Of a stretch of DNA of 43,016 nucleotides, positions 1-7,295 are shown piece by piece. Both the position numbers and the translations under genes were made by a program. The stretch is from Rhizobium esperanzae (GTDB lineage Bacteria > Pseudomonadota > Alphaproteobacteria > Rhizobiales > Rhizobiaceae). Under the pieces are notes generated by a model. That model saw only the letters and a program-made list of their open reading frames with translations. It was not told where the DNA came from and did no database searches. The stretch covers positions 1 to 43,016 of the forward strand of contig NZ_MXPU01000029.1 of the NCBI RefSeq assembly GCF_002204185.1. Reading direction: 5' to 3'. Within the stretch, counting starts at the first letter, position 1. Each line of letters opens with the position of its first letter.

Positions 1-493
1 TCTGCAGGCCGCCATCGACCTCGCGAGTGACCTGCGCCTTGCCATCCCCGATCTCGATCTTCGAGGCGAAGGTCGCCTGGGCCGAACCGAGCAGTGCCGC
101 CAGCATCTGGCCGGTCTGATTGCTGTCGTCGTCGATCGCCTGCTTGCCGACGATGACAAGCCCCGGCTGTTCGGCATCGGCCACACCCTTGAGGATCTTG
201 GCGACGGCGAGCGGCTCGACTTGCTCGTCGGTCTCGACCAGGATCGCCCGGTCGGCGCCCATGGCGAGCGCCGTCCGCAGCGTCTCCTCGGCCTTGGCCG
301 GGCCGATCGACACCACCACCACTTCTTCCGCCTTGCCGGCCTCCTTCAATCGCAGCGCCTCTTCCACCGAGATCTCGTCGAACGGGTTCATCGACATCTT
401 CACATTGGCAAGCTCGACACCCGAACCATCCGGCTTCACCCGGATCTTCACGTTGTAGTCGACAACCCGCTTGACGGGCACGAGAATCTTCAT
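1..493 (-). CDS. etfB: Electron transfer flavoprotein beta subunit (partial, cut by window edge)
   Basis: Beta subunit of the soluble ETF heterodimer, which collects electrons from acyl-CoA and other flavin dehydrogenases and passes them to ETF:ubiquinone oxidoreductase in the membrane. The leftward reading begins MKILVPVKRVVDYNVKIRVK at an ATG (493-491) with a GAAGGAAGG Shine-Dalgarno about 7 bases upstream. Family-typical stretches follow: MSMNPFDEISVEEAL, VVVSIGPAKAEETLRSA, then GKQAIDDDSNQTGQ, part of the nucleotide-binding region. About 164 codons are present; the family is near 250 residues, so roughly the last third lies outside the window. In rhizobia etfA usually follows, which would be to the left; that cannot be seen here. 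A pair of palindromes about 160-180 bases upstream is listed separately as a possible operator. Confidence 0.97.
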   Translation of the reverse strand, partial: MKILVPVKRVVDYNVKIRVKPDGSGVELANVKMSMNPFDEISVEEALRLKEAGKAEEVVVVSIGPAKAEETLRTALAMGADRAILVETDEQVEPLAVAKILKGVADAEQPGLVIVGKQAIDDDSNQTGQMLAALLGSAQATFASKIEIGDGKAQVTREVDGGLQ

Positions 494-649
494 GGGAGCC
501 TTCCTTCAAGAGAAACTGATTTCACGAGTTTTTTGAAAAATGCGCGCTCAGGCGCCGCTTCGATTGTCGAATGGCGACATGGATACGCGTTTTTCCTCCA
601 AATACAACGCTTGCATGACGCCAGCGGGGAATCGCCGCGGCAATATATG

Positions 650-677
650 GACGTTTACGTACACGTCAACATGTTGA
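650..677. promoter_or_regulatory. Two adjoining palindromes upstream of etfB (candidate operator)
   Basis: Positions 650-667 read GACGTTTACGTACACGTC, an 18-base inverted repeat with one mismatched pair. It is followed, overlapping by two bases, by the perfect 12-base palindrome TCAACATGTTGA (666-677). The second ends exactly at the stop codon of the rhomboid gene. The TTTACGT-type core resembles, from memory, sites bound by MerR-family regulators of acyl-CoA and branched-chain amino acid breakdown (LiuR type), whose regulons can include etf genes. The assignment is inference; only the symmetry is seen. Confidence 0.35.
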
Positions 678-1460
678 TCAGCGCCGGCCTCGGCCCCAGG
701 GAAGACGCTGCTCGTTGCGGCCGCCCGTGGCGGCCGCAACGGCGCCGGCGTCATCCCTTACGGCGCGGGGCGTTACGATTTCCCGGTCGAAGAGTGGCAC
801 GCCTGGACGGCGCAGGACGAGGATCAGCAGGGCACCGACAAGGATGCCGCCGACATGGGCGCCCCAGGAAACATCGCCATCCGGCGCACTCGCCAGCATG
901 AAGAATTGCTGTCCGATCCACAAAAGCAGCGGCACGAAGGCCGGCAGGGGCAAGGGCACACGCAGGAACACCAGCACCCAGACCCTGACGCGCGGATGCA
1001 GCATGACATAGGCGGCAACGACGCCGGAGATCGCCCCGGAAGCGCCGACCAGCGGCGCTTCCGACGTCGTCGTCAGCAGACCATGGCAAAGGGCGCCGGC
1101 AGCCGCGCAGAGGAGGTAGAAAAGCAGGAAACGCATATGCCCCATCGCATCCTCGACATTGTCGCCGAAAACCCAGAGGAAGACCATGTTGGAGGCCAGA
1201 TGCCAGAAACCCGCATGGACGAACGCATAGGTGAGATAGGTCAGCGGCTCCGGCACGATTTCCAATCCCTGTGCCAATTGTGCGTGCCCGAAGGCGATCG
1301 CCGGGATGAAGCCGAGGCCGACCGTCGTCGCCTGGGCTGCCAGTTCGCTCTCCAGACTGGTGAAGAGCCAGACCGCGACGTTCAAGGTGATCAAGGCCAG
1401 GGTCACCCACTGGACCTTGATATGCTTGAGCGTATTGGCATCGTGAAGTGGTATGAACAT
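678..1460 (-). CDS. Rhomboid family intramembrane serine protease
   Basis: Integral membrane serine protease that cuts substrates within the bilayer. The protein has 260 residues from ATG 1460-1458 (MFIPLHDANTLKHIK), chosen because a G-rich Shine-Dalgarno sits just upstream; the open frame extends 19 codons further without a credible start. About six hydrophobic segments are seen. Rhomboid hallmarks are the HLASN motif (His87, Asn91) in TM2, the GASG motif with catalytic Ser141, and the WGAHVGG motif with catalytic His202. The C-terminal 40 residues are polar, Ala/Gly/Arg-rich and cytosolic. It lies 32 bases downstream of the cobalamin adenosyltransferase gene on the same strand, so the two may be co-transcribed. 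The physiological substrate is unknown. Confidence 0.93.
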   Translation of the reverse strand: MFIPLHDANTLKHIKVQWVTLALITLNVAVWLFTSLESELAAQATTVGLGFIPAIAFGHAQLAQGLEIVPEPLTYLTYAFVHAGFWHLASNMVFLWVFGDNVEDAMGHMRFLLFYLLCAAAGALCHGLLTTTSEAPLVGASGAISGVVAAYVMLHPRVRVWVLVFLRVPLPLPAFVPLLLWIGQQFFMLASAPDGDVSWGAHVGGILVGALLILVLRRPGVPLFDREIVTPRAVRDDAGAVAAATGGRNEQRLPWGRGRR

Positions 1461-1492
1461 AAGGCCCCCCGGCGATCGTGATCGCGGCAAAC

Positions 1493-2071
1493 CTATCTGT
1501 TTTTTCCCGGAACCCAAAGCACATCCGCGCGACCGCGGTCATTCGCATGACGGGCCGCGACGAAGAGGAAATCAGAGAGCCGATTGATATATTTCATCGC
1601 GGTTTCGCCGACGATCTCTCCGTCCGTGCGCGCAAGCGTGACCATCAGGCGCTCGGCCCGGCGCGCGATCGTGCGGGCCAGATGCAGATGGGCGGCAGCC
1701 GGGCTGCCGCCCGGCAGGATGAAGGATTTCAGCGGATCCAGATCGGCGTTCAGCCGGTCGATATCGCATTCGATCCGCTCGACCTGCGTCTCGACGATCC
1801 GCAACGGCTCGTAGACCGGGGGCTCGCCGGTGTCGGGAGTGGCGAGATCGGCGCCGAGGTCGAAGAGATCATTCTGGATCGACATCAGCATCGCGTCGAG
1901 CTCGGGCAAGTCTGTCGTGTGAAGCCGCGCCAGGCCGATCGCGGAATTGGCCTCGTCGATCGTGCCGTAGGCGGCGACGCGCAGGTCGTCCTTCCTCCGG
2001 CGCCGGCCAGCGGCCAGTCCAGTCGTGCCGTCGTCGCCGGTTTTGGTGTAGATCTTGTTGAGTTTCACCAT
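1493..2071 (-). CDS. Cob(I)alamin adenosyltransferase, PduO type
   Basis: Transfers the adenosyl group of ATP to cob(I)alamin, the last activation step of the B12 coenzyme. The protein has 192 residues, normal for the PduO-type family. It starts MVKLNKIYTKTGDDGTTGL, where the TKTGDDGTTGL segment is the N-terminal ATP-binding loop of this class. Later family motifs include ARTIARRAER and NRLSDFLFVAAR, which line the ATP and cobalamin sites. It is cytosolic with no signal peptide. In rhizobia this enzyme commonly sits near etf and housekeeping genes rather than in the cob cluster, as here. No riboswitch-like element is recognisable in the upstream region, which is filled with palindromic repeats. 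The symbol could be pduO or cobO-like, so it is left blank. Confidence 0.93.
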   Translation of the reverse strand: MVKLNKIYTKTGDDGTTGLAAGRRRRKDDLRVAAYGTIDEANSAIGLARLHTTDLPELDAMLMSIQNDLFDLGADLATPDTGEPPVYEPLRIVETQVERIECDIDRLNADLDPLKSFILPGGSPAAAHLHLARTIARRAERLMVTLARTDGEIVGETAMKYINRLSDFLFVAARHANDRGRADVLWVPGKNR

Positions 2072-2127
2072 GTTGCACCATCCATGGGCGGGAGGGCTTT
2101 TGCACGGCAGGAGATCGGCGAGGCCGG

Positions 2128-2267
2128 CCCCTCATCCGGCTGCCGCCACCTTCTCCCGGTGTTTGCGGGGAGAAGGGAACATGCCGCACCCTCTCCGCTC
2201 CTCACCCACGTCTCGCAGGGCACGTGCCCTCTCCCCGTCAGAACGGGGAGAGGGTTAGGACGAGGGG
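2128..2267. repeat. Rhizobial intergenic mosaic-type palindromic element (RIME-like)
   Basis: A nested inverted repeat in the gene-free stretch 2072-2486. The outer arms CCCCTCATCC (about 2128-2137) and GGACGAGGGG (2258-2267) are complementary at 9 of 10 positions. Inside are two hairpins: CCTTCTCCC/GGGAGAAGG (2149-2157 with 2168-2176) and a perfect 12-base stem CCCTCTCCCCGT/ACGGGGAGAGGG (2227-2238 with 2243-2254) around a 4-base loop. This architecture and wording match the RIME class of rhizobial intergenic repeats. It is non-coding, though antisense-like open frames cross it. It could fold in RNA and act as an end signal for flanking transcripts. Confidence 0.7.
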
Positions 2268-2298
2268 CAGCCATTGGTACCAACCGAACGGCCGGGGG

Positions 2299-2355
2299 CT
2301 TGACCCGAGCATCCACACATCCATCAGCAGCCGTGGCATGGATCCTCGGCTCAAG
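2299..2355. repeat. Second intergenic palindromic repeat (different family)
   Basis: Imperfect 16-base inverted repeat: CTTGACCCGAGCATCC (2299-2314) and GGATCCTCGGCTCAAG (2340-2355) pair at 14 of 16 positions around a 25-base loop. The words GGATCCTCGG and CTCGGATGACG just after it are typical of a widespread Rhizobiales dispersed repeat. It lies 31 bases right of the RIME-like element. The rest of the gene-free stretch (2356-2486) shows nothing recognisable. Confidence 0.6.
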
Positions 2356-2486
2356 GCCTCGGATGACGGAGAGTGGAATTGGCCTTTTCGTCAAACTTGA
2401 TGCTGCGCGAAGAGACACCTCAGCCGGCATCACGTCTCCTCTGTCATTCCCATTCGTCATCAAACCAACCATTCCACGGTTTTCCG

Positions 2487-2690
2487 TCAGCTCGGACGGC
2501 CGCCGCCGGTGATCCAGAGTGTGATCATAATCAGGACGACGGCGATTGCCTGCAACAGAACACGAAGCTGCATCAGCTTATTGGAAAGGTTGGCATTACC
2601 GCCCTTCATCATGTTGAAGAGGCCGCGGATCAGCACGAGGGCGACGAGGCCCATGACGATGATTGCAAGGATATAGGTGGCCGTGGACAT
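2487..2690 (-). CDS. Small two-TM membrane protein (HIG1/twin-transmembrane type)
   Basis: 67-residue inner-membrane protein from ATG 2690-2688 (MSTATYILAIIVMGLVALVL). A TTG three codons upstream is possible but less likely, because GAGAAAG sits at good distance from the ATG. It has two hydrophobic helices, roughly residues 5-22 and 42-61, separated by the basic/polar linker NMMKGGNANLSNKLMQLR. This layout matches the HIG1 / twin-transmembrane small protein family common in alpha-proteobacteria, some members of which associate with respiratory complexes. That role is known for the family and not shown here. It follows the SDR gene by 18 bases on the same strand-independent block and ends with ITGGGRPS. 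It may be the downstream partner of that oxidoreductase gene or an independent unit. Confidence 0.8.
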   Translation of the reverse strand: MSTATYILAIIVMGLVALVLIRGLFNMMKGGNANLSNKLMQLRVLLQAIAVVLIMITLWITGGGRPS

Positions 2691-2708
2691 GGTATTCAAC
2701 TTTCTCGA

Positions 2709-3542
2709 TCAATCGGTCCAGCGCATCAGATTGTAGAAGAGGTCCGCCGGAAGCAGCCGCTTCAGGAGCATGCCCTGTTTAGCCGGAGTCGTTACAGGAT
2801 AATGTGGCCTTGGTCTTTTCGAGTTCAATGCGTGTTTCAATACCGAGTAGACCGCGGCCGGACCAAGTTTGTGGCGGTTGACCGGCCCGGAGCCGTCAAG
2901 CCTCGCCAACTGTCTGGCATAATCGGCTGCGTGCGGCGAATTCTCGAGATCGATATTTTCCTTGATCTTTGCGAGCGCGTTGGCGGTGAAACGCGTGGCG
3001 ATCGGCCCGGGCTCGATCAGGCTCACATGGATGCCGCTGCCGTAGAGTTCCATGCGCAGGGTGATGCTAAGGCCCTCGAGGGCAAATTTAGAGGCAGTAT
3101 AGGCACCGCGATAGCGATAGGGAACCAGGCCGAGAATGGAGGAGCATTGCACGATCCGTCCGCGACCATGTTTGCGCATCGACGGAATGAGCTGCCGCGT
3201 CAATTCGTGCCAGCCGAAGAAGTTCGCTTCGAACTGCGCGCGCAACGCCGCCGTCGACAGATCCTCGACGGCGCCAGGCTGGCCGTAGGCACCGTTGTTA
3301 AAGAGCGCGTCGATGCGGCCGCCGCTGCGATCGAGGACCGCGGCTACCAGGTCGGAGATGGTGTCGGCCCTGGCATAATCCATCATGAAAGCTTCGATGC
3401 CGTCGATTTCCAGTGCCGGCAGATCATCGGCTTTGCGCACCGTCGCAAAGACACGCCAGCCATCGGCTTTCAGTGCTCGGGCACAGTAAGCGCCGATGCC
3501 GGAGGAACAGCCGGTGACGACGATTGTGCGCTGTTCCGCCAT
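2709..3542 (-). CDS. SDR family NAD(P)-dependent oxidoreductase
   Basis: Classical short-chain dehydrogenase/reductase of 277 residues from ATG 3542-3540 (MAEQRTIVVTGCSSGIGAYC). Evidence is the Rossmann motif TGCSSGIG at residues 10-17, the NNGAYG stabilising motif, the catalytic Ser in CSSILG, and the catalytic YxxxK as YTASK. The C-terminal half after the active site (EPGPIATRF, then a basic tail ending LMRWTD) resembles the 17-beta-hydroxysteroid-dehydrogenase-like subgroup of SDRs. Substrate cannot be told from sequence. The open frame continues far upstream in phase, but that part is the mirror of the divergent YihY-family gene and is not coding. It diverges from that gene across a 75-base promoter region. 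Confidence 0.93.
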   Translation of the reverse strand: MAEQRTIVVTGCSSGIGAYCARALKADGWRVFATVRKADDLPALEIDGIEAFMMDYARADTISDLVAAVLDRSGGRIDALFNNGAYGQPGAVEDLSTAALRAQFEANFFGWHELTRQLIPSMRKHGRGRIVQCSSILGLVPYRYRGAYTASKFALEGLSITLRMELYGSGIHVSLIEPGPIATRFTANALAKIKENIDLENSPHAADYARQLARLDGSGPVNRHKLGPAAVYSVLKHALNSKRPRPHYPVTTPAKQGMLLKRLLPADLFYNLMRWTD

Positions 3543-3617
3543 GGAATGATTCCTGTACAAAATGGGACTCGTTTCCCATATTCGGCCAGAGGATACAATC
3601 TGGAAGCCGGGGACGGA

Positions 3618-4541
3618 ATGCGGAAGGTGCTGCGCACGATCTACGACGTGGTCTATGACGCGATCTGTCACATGGTCGAGGACGATGGCTTTGCAATGGC
3701 AAGCCACGTGGCGCTGTCGAGCCTGCTTGCGGTTTTCCCGTTCCTGATCTTCGGCACGGCGCTCGCAAGCTTCCTCGGCGCCGATCAGTTTTCCTCCACC
3801 GCCATTCACCTGATCTTCGATACCTGGCCTGAAGCGATCGCCAAGCCGCTCGCCGACCAGGTGCTGCAGGTCCTGACCATTCAGCGCGGCGGGCTGCTGA
3901 CGATCTCGGTGCTGGCGGCTGCCTATTTCGCCTCGAACGGCGTCGAAGCGCTGCGCATTTCGCTCAACCGTGCCTATCGGGTGCAGGAAACGCGGCCGTG
4001 GTATTTTACCCGCCTCGCCAGCCTCGGCTATGTGCTGATTGCCGTCATCATCTTCGCGGCGATCAGCATTCTGCTGGTCGCTGTGCCATTGGCTCTCGAC
4101 TATGCCCGGAAGTGGCTTCCGCTGTTTGCCGATACGCTCGACGTCGTCTTCAGCTGGCGCATCTACGGCACACTTGTCGTGCTCACCGTCGGCCTGCTGG
4201 TCATGCATCTGTGGCTGCCGGCCGGCAAACGGCGGGTGTTCGACGTCATTCCGGGCGTGCTGCTGACGCTGCTTCTGTGGCTCGCCGGCGCGTTGGTCTT
4301 TGCCTATTATCTCGCGACCTTCGCCAATTATACCGCGACCTATGCCGGTCTCGCCTCGGTGATGATCGTGCTGATCTTCCTCTACATGGTCGGCGTCATC
4401 TTCATCATCGGCGCAGAGATCAACGCGGCGCTGATCAAGTTCCGCGTCTTCCGGATGTTCTCGCACACACTTTCGATCGTCGGCAGAGAGCGTGTCAAAC
4501 GGCGGTCAGAGCCCGACAAGGCGGCGAATATCGGCCCCTGA
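3618..4541 (+). CDS. YihY/virulence factor BrkB family membrane protein
   Basis: 307-residue inner-membrane protein of the YihY/BrkB family (formerly mis-called RNase BN). Its biochemical role is unsettled. The start is ATG 3618 (MRKVLRTIYDVVYDAICHMV) behind a GGGGACGGA Shine-Dalgarno; the much longer in-phase open frame upstream overlaps the divergent SDR gene and is not used. An amphipathic N-terminus (DDGFAMASHVALSSLLAVFP) leads into about six hydrophobic helices. The family-typical FASNGVEALRISLNRAYRV stretch lies between TM segments. The last 25 residues are basic and cytosolic. The 3' end overlaps the convergent gluQRS gene by 36 bases. Confidence 0.92.
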   Translation: MRKVLRTIYDVVYDAICHMVEDDGFAMASHVALSSLLAVFPFLIFGTALASFLGADQFSSTAIHLIFDTWPEAIAKPLADQVLQVLTIQRGGLLTISVLAAAYFASNGVEALRISLNRAYRVQETRPWYFTRLASLGYVLIAVIIFAAISILLVAVPLALDYARKWLPLFADTLDVVFSWRIYGTLVVLTVGLLVMHLWLPAGKRRVFDVIPGVLLTLLLWLAGALVFAYYLATFANYTATYAGLASVMIVLIFLYMVGVIFIIGAEINAALIKFRVFRMFSHTLSIVGRERVKRRSEPDKAANIGP

Positions 4542-5387
4542 CATGCCCTGGGCACGCAATTCGGCAAGGCCGCTGTCACCTTCACTTTTCGAAAGCTTGC
4601 GGCCATCGGTGTCGAGAATGAGACGATGGTGGTGATAGAGGGGCTGCGGCAAGCCGAGCAGCACCTGCAGCAGCCGGTGCACCGATGTGGCGTGGAAGAG
4701 GTCGAGCCCGCGTACGACATGAGTGACGCCCTGCAGCGCATCGTCGACGACCACCGAAAGATGATAGCTCGAGGGGGCATCCGAGCGAGACAGGATGACG
4801 TCGCCCCAGACCTCGGGTTCGGCGGCGATCTCGCCCGTCCTGCCGTCGCCGGTTTCGGTCCAGAACAGCAGTTCGCCGATCAGGTCGAGCGCCTTGCGCA
4901 TATCGAGCCGCCAGGCATGTTTTTTCCCGGAGGAAAGAATATCACGCCATTCGGCCTCGGACCGCTCGCGATCAATCGGCGGATAATGAGGCGTGCCATC
5001 GGGGTCGCGCGGCCAGGACTGGCCCGTTACCTCGTAGGCGGAGACACACGCCTTCACCTCGCCGCGTGTCAAGAAGGCCGGGTAGACCAGGCCGCGCTCG
5101 ATCAATGCATGGAGCGCCGCTTGATATTCCGGGAAATGTTCCGACTGGCGCCGCACCGGGCTTTCCCAGTCGATAGCAAGCCAGTCGAGATCCCTCAGGA
5201 TGCCGGCCTCGAATTTGGGGGTGCAGCGCGTCTGATCGATATCCTCGATGCGCAGCAGCAAGCGGCCATTTTCGGCTTCGGCCATGTCGCGGTTCAAAAA
5301 GGCCGACAACGCGTGGCCGAGATGCAGCGGTCCGTTGGGACTCGGCGCAAAACGAAAGACAGGTTTTTGACGCTCGCTCGTGGTCAT
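4506..5387 (-). CDS. gluQRS: Glutamyl-Q tRNA(Asp) synthetase
   Basis: Paralogue of the catalytic core of glutamyl-tRNA synthetase that attaches glutamate to the queuosine in the anticodon of tRNA-Asp. The protein has 293 residues from ATG 5387 (MTTSERQKPVFRFAPSPNGP), with no anticodon-binding domain. Class I signatures are the HIGH-type PSPNGPLHLGHALSAF at residues 15-30 and the KMSKS-type KLSKSEG near residue 262. The E. coli protein has a CxC zinc site after the Rossmann fold; here the equivalent stretch reads VYPAFLTRGEVKAC and the paired cysteines are gone (see findings). It is divergent from the DNA glycosylase gene, with 46 bases between starts, and overlaps the end of the YihY-family gene. 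Confidence 0.95.
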   Translation of the reverse strand: MTTSERQKPVFRFAPSPNGPLHLGHALSAFLNRDMAEAENGRLLLRIEDIDQTRCTPKFEAGILRDLDWLAIDWESPVRRQSEHFPEYQAALHALIERGLVYPAFLTRGEVKACVSAYEVTGQSWPRDPDGTPHYPPIDRERSEAEWRDILSSGKKHAWRLDMRKALDLIGELLFWTETGDGRTGEIAAEPEVWGDVILSRSDAPSSYHLSVVVDDALQGVTHVVRGLDLFHATSVHRLLQVLLGLPQPLYHHHRLILDTDGRKLSKSEGDSGLAELRAQGMSGADIRRLVGL

Positions 5388-5433
5388 GCTTTCTTCTGCC
5401 ACGGATTCAAGTTTCGAACCACTGGGAGGACGC

Positions 5434-6078
5434 GTGCAGATCATCCGCAACGACGATGACGTCAGGCTGGGACTCGACGCGCTGCTTGTCCTCGATCCGC
5501 GGCTTGCACCGATTGCAGCGGATGCAGGGCCCGTTCCGCTGCGGCTGCGCGAACCCGGTTTTGCCGGCCTTGCCCATATCATCGTCTCGCAAATGGTCTC
5601 GCGCGCCAGTGCCGAGGCGATCTGGCGGCGCATGCTGCCGGCGGATGGGCCCCTGACCGCCGAAAGTTACGTGCTGCTTGCGCCTGACGCTTGGCGGGAA
5701 TTCGGCCTGTCGCGCGCCAAGGCCGACACGCTATCGCGGATTGCTGAAGCCGTTGCCTCCGGCCGCCTCGATCTTTCCGGACTCTGCCTGAAGCCGCCGG
5801 ACGAAGCGCTTGGCGAACTCACCGCCTTGAAGGGCGTCGGTCCATGGACGGCGGAGGTCTATCTGATGTTCTGCGGCGGCCACGCCGATGTCTTTCCGGC
5901 CGGCGATGTGGCGCTGCAGAATGCCGTCGGCGCTGCGCTTGGACTTGCGGCGCGGCCGCAAACAAAGGCGCTTGCCAAGCTTTCGGAGATCTGGTCGCCA
6001 TGGCGCTCCGTGGCGGCGCGGCTTTTCTGGGCCTATTACGCCACGAAAATGCGGCGCGACATGTTGCCGATCGCCTGA
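5434..6078 (+). CDS. DNA-3-methyladenine glycosylase (AlkA-like, HhH-GPD)
   Basis: Base-excision repair glycosylase that removes alkylated purines. The protein has 214 residues from GTG 5434 (VQIIRNDDDVRLGLDALL), preceded by GGGAGGA; an in-phase ATG at 5386 would give a longer N-terminus and is the alternative. The helix-hairpin-helix is LKGVGPWTAE at about residues 132-141, and the catalytic aspartate is Asp158 in FPAGDVALQ, the position expected for the HhH-GPD superfamily. SQMVSRASAEAIWRR is the conserved helix preceding it. It lacks the AlkA N-terminal domain, giving the short form common in alpha-proteobacteria. No Ada-type adaptive-response regulator lies nearby. Confidence 0.92.
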   Translation: MQIIRNDDDVRLGLDALLVLDPRLAPIAADAGPVPLRLREPGFAGLAHIIVSQMVSRASAEAIWRRMLPADGPLTAESYVLLAPDAWREFGLSRAKADTLSRIAEAVASGRLDLSGLCLKPPDEALGELTALKGVGPWTAEVYLMFCGGHADVFPAGDVALQNAVGAALGLAARPQTKALAKLSEIWSPWRSVAARLFWAYYATKMRRDMLPIA

Positions 6079-6189
6079 TCGGCAACACTCTTCAAATTGC
6101 CTTTATCCTCTGAATTTATTCGACTTCACAATCCTGTAACAACCGGCCTAATATACAGGTGCAGATGCCGAATCGATCAGGAGAGTCCC

Positions 6190-6747
6190 TTGACGATTGC
6201 AGTCTCCCCGCAGGCCCTGCCGGCGCTCGTCCTGAACGCCGACTACCGGCCGCTGAGTTATTATCCCTTGTCGCTCTGGTCCTGGCAGGACGCGATCAAG
6301 GCGGTCTTCCTCGACCGTGTGAACATCATCGCGGAATATGAACACTCGGTCTCCTCACCGAGCTTTTCGATGCGGCTTCCCAGTGTCGTGTGCCTGAAGA
6401 CTTATGTTCAGCCATCGCGTAATCCGGCTTTCACCCGGTTCAACGTCTTCCTGCGCGACCGGTTCGAGTGCCAGTATTGCGGCTCTCATGACGACCTGAC
6501 TTTCGACCACGTCATCCCGCGTGCCCATGGCGGCGAGACGACCTGGGAGAATGTCGTGGCAGCCTGCTCGCCCTGCAATCTACGCAAGGGCAGCAAGCTT
6601 CCGAAGCAGGCGGGCATGTTCCCGGCGCAGAAGCCCTTTCAGCCGACGGTGCAGGATCTGCACAATAACGGCCGGCTGTTTCCGCCCAACTATCTGCATG
6701 AAAGCTGGCTCGACTATCTCTACTGGGATACCGAACTGCAGCCCTGA
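6190..6747 (+). CDS. HNH endonuclease family protein
   Basis: 185-residue protein starting at TTG 6190 (read MTIAVSPQALPALVLNADYR), chosen because AGGAGAG lies at proper distance and homologous proteins begin at this point. The C-terminal half is an HNH domain: Cys94-x2-Cys97 (FECQYCGSH), the catalytic DH pair Asp106-His107 (FDHVIPRAHGG), Asn121 (WENVV), and the second zinc knuckle Cys126-x2-Cys129 (ACSPCN). The N-terminal NADYRPLSYYPLSLWSWQDA is typical of the chromosomal HNH family found singly in nearly all alpha-proteobacteria. These are not restriction-linked, and their cellular role is not established. No methylase or toxin partner is adjacent. Confidence 0.92.
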   Translation: MTIAVSPQALPALVLNADYRPLSYYPLSLWSWQDAIKAVFLDRVNIIAEYEHSVSSPSFSMRLPSVVCLKTYVQPSRNPAFTRFNVFLRDRFECQYCGSHDDLTFDHVIPRAHGGETTWENVVAACSPCNLRKGSKLPKQAGMFPAQKPFQPTVQDLHNNGRLFPPNYLHESWLDYLYWDTELQP

Positions 6748-6757
6748 TAGGCTCGCC

Positions 6758-7273
6758 TCACGCAGATTTGCGGACGCCGACGAAGGCGAAAGCTGCGAGC
6801 AGAATGCCGGCGATCACGTTCCAGCCTGCAAAAGAGAGGCCAAGCACCCTGAGCGCCGCATCGGTGCAGGATGGGCCTTTGATCGTATTGAGCTCGGTCA
6901 GCAGATCGCCGGCATTGCTCGTCATGCTGTTTGCGGTCGTCGAGCAGGTCGCCGGCCCCGGCCAGAAATGCCATTCCACGCCAGCGTGATAGACGCCCAT
7001 GCCGGCCGTCACCAGCATCAGGATGCCGGCAGCAAGCAGCATTGCGCGGGAAATCCAGTTCGGCAGACCGGCAAGCTCGCAGATGGCAGCGAGAATGGCG
7101 ATCGGGATGGCATAATAATAGGGCTGGCGCTGCAGCAGGCAGAGTGCGCAGGGAATATAGCCGCCGATATACTGGAAACCGAGCGCGGCACCGACCACCG
7201 CCGCCATGCCGATAGCGAGCAATATGGAATAGGTAAAGCCGGGGCGGGCGAGCGGCGAGGAAATGGCAGTCAT
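6758..7273 (-). CDS. dsbB: Disulfide bond formation protein B (DsbB)
   Basis: Inner-membrane oxidase that reoxidises periplasmic DsbA and passes electrons to quinone. The protein has 171 residues from ATG 7273 (MTAISSPLARPGFTYSILLA), with GGAG 8 bases upstream. Four hydrophobic helices are visible. The first periplasmic pair is Cys42-Ala-Leu-Cys45 in IPCALCLLQRQPYYY, followed by the quinone-site-type QRQPYYY stretch. The second pair is Cys110 and Cys136 (ATCST, GPSCTD). All four redox cysteines are therefore present. It lies 22 bases downstream of the YqaA-type gene on the same strand, suggesting a two-gene operon. No dsbA is in the window. Confidence 0.93.
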   Translation of the reverse strand: MTAISSPLARPGFTYSILLAIGMAAVVGAALGFQYIGGYIPCALCLLQRQPYYYAIPIAILAAICELAGLPNWISRAMLLAAGILMLVTAGMGVYHAGVEWHFWPGPATCSTTANSMTSNAGDLLTELNTIKGPSCTDAALRVLGLSFAGWNVIAGILLAAFAFVGVRKSA

Positions 7274-7295
7274 GGCGGAACTCCGCAAAATGGGC

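Noticed and set aside
2373..3617. Long upstream extension of the YihY-family frame
   Set aside because: It runs across the SDR gene and intergenic repeats on the opposite strand; the start at 3618 with a ribosome site is supported instead.
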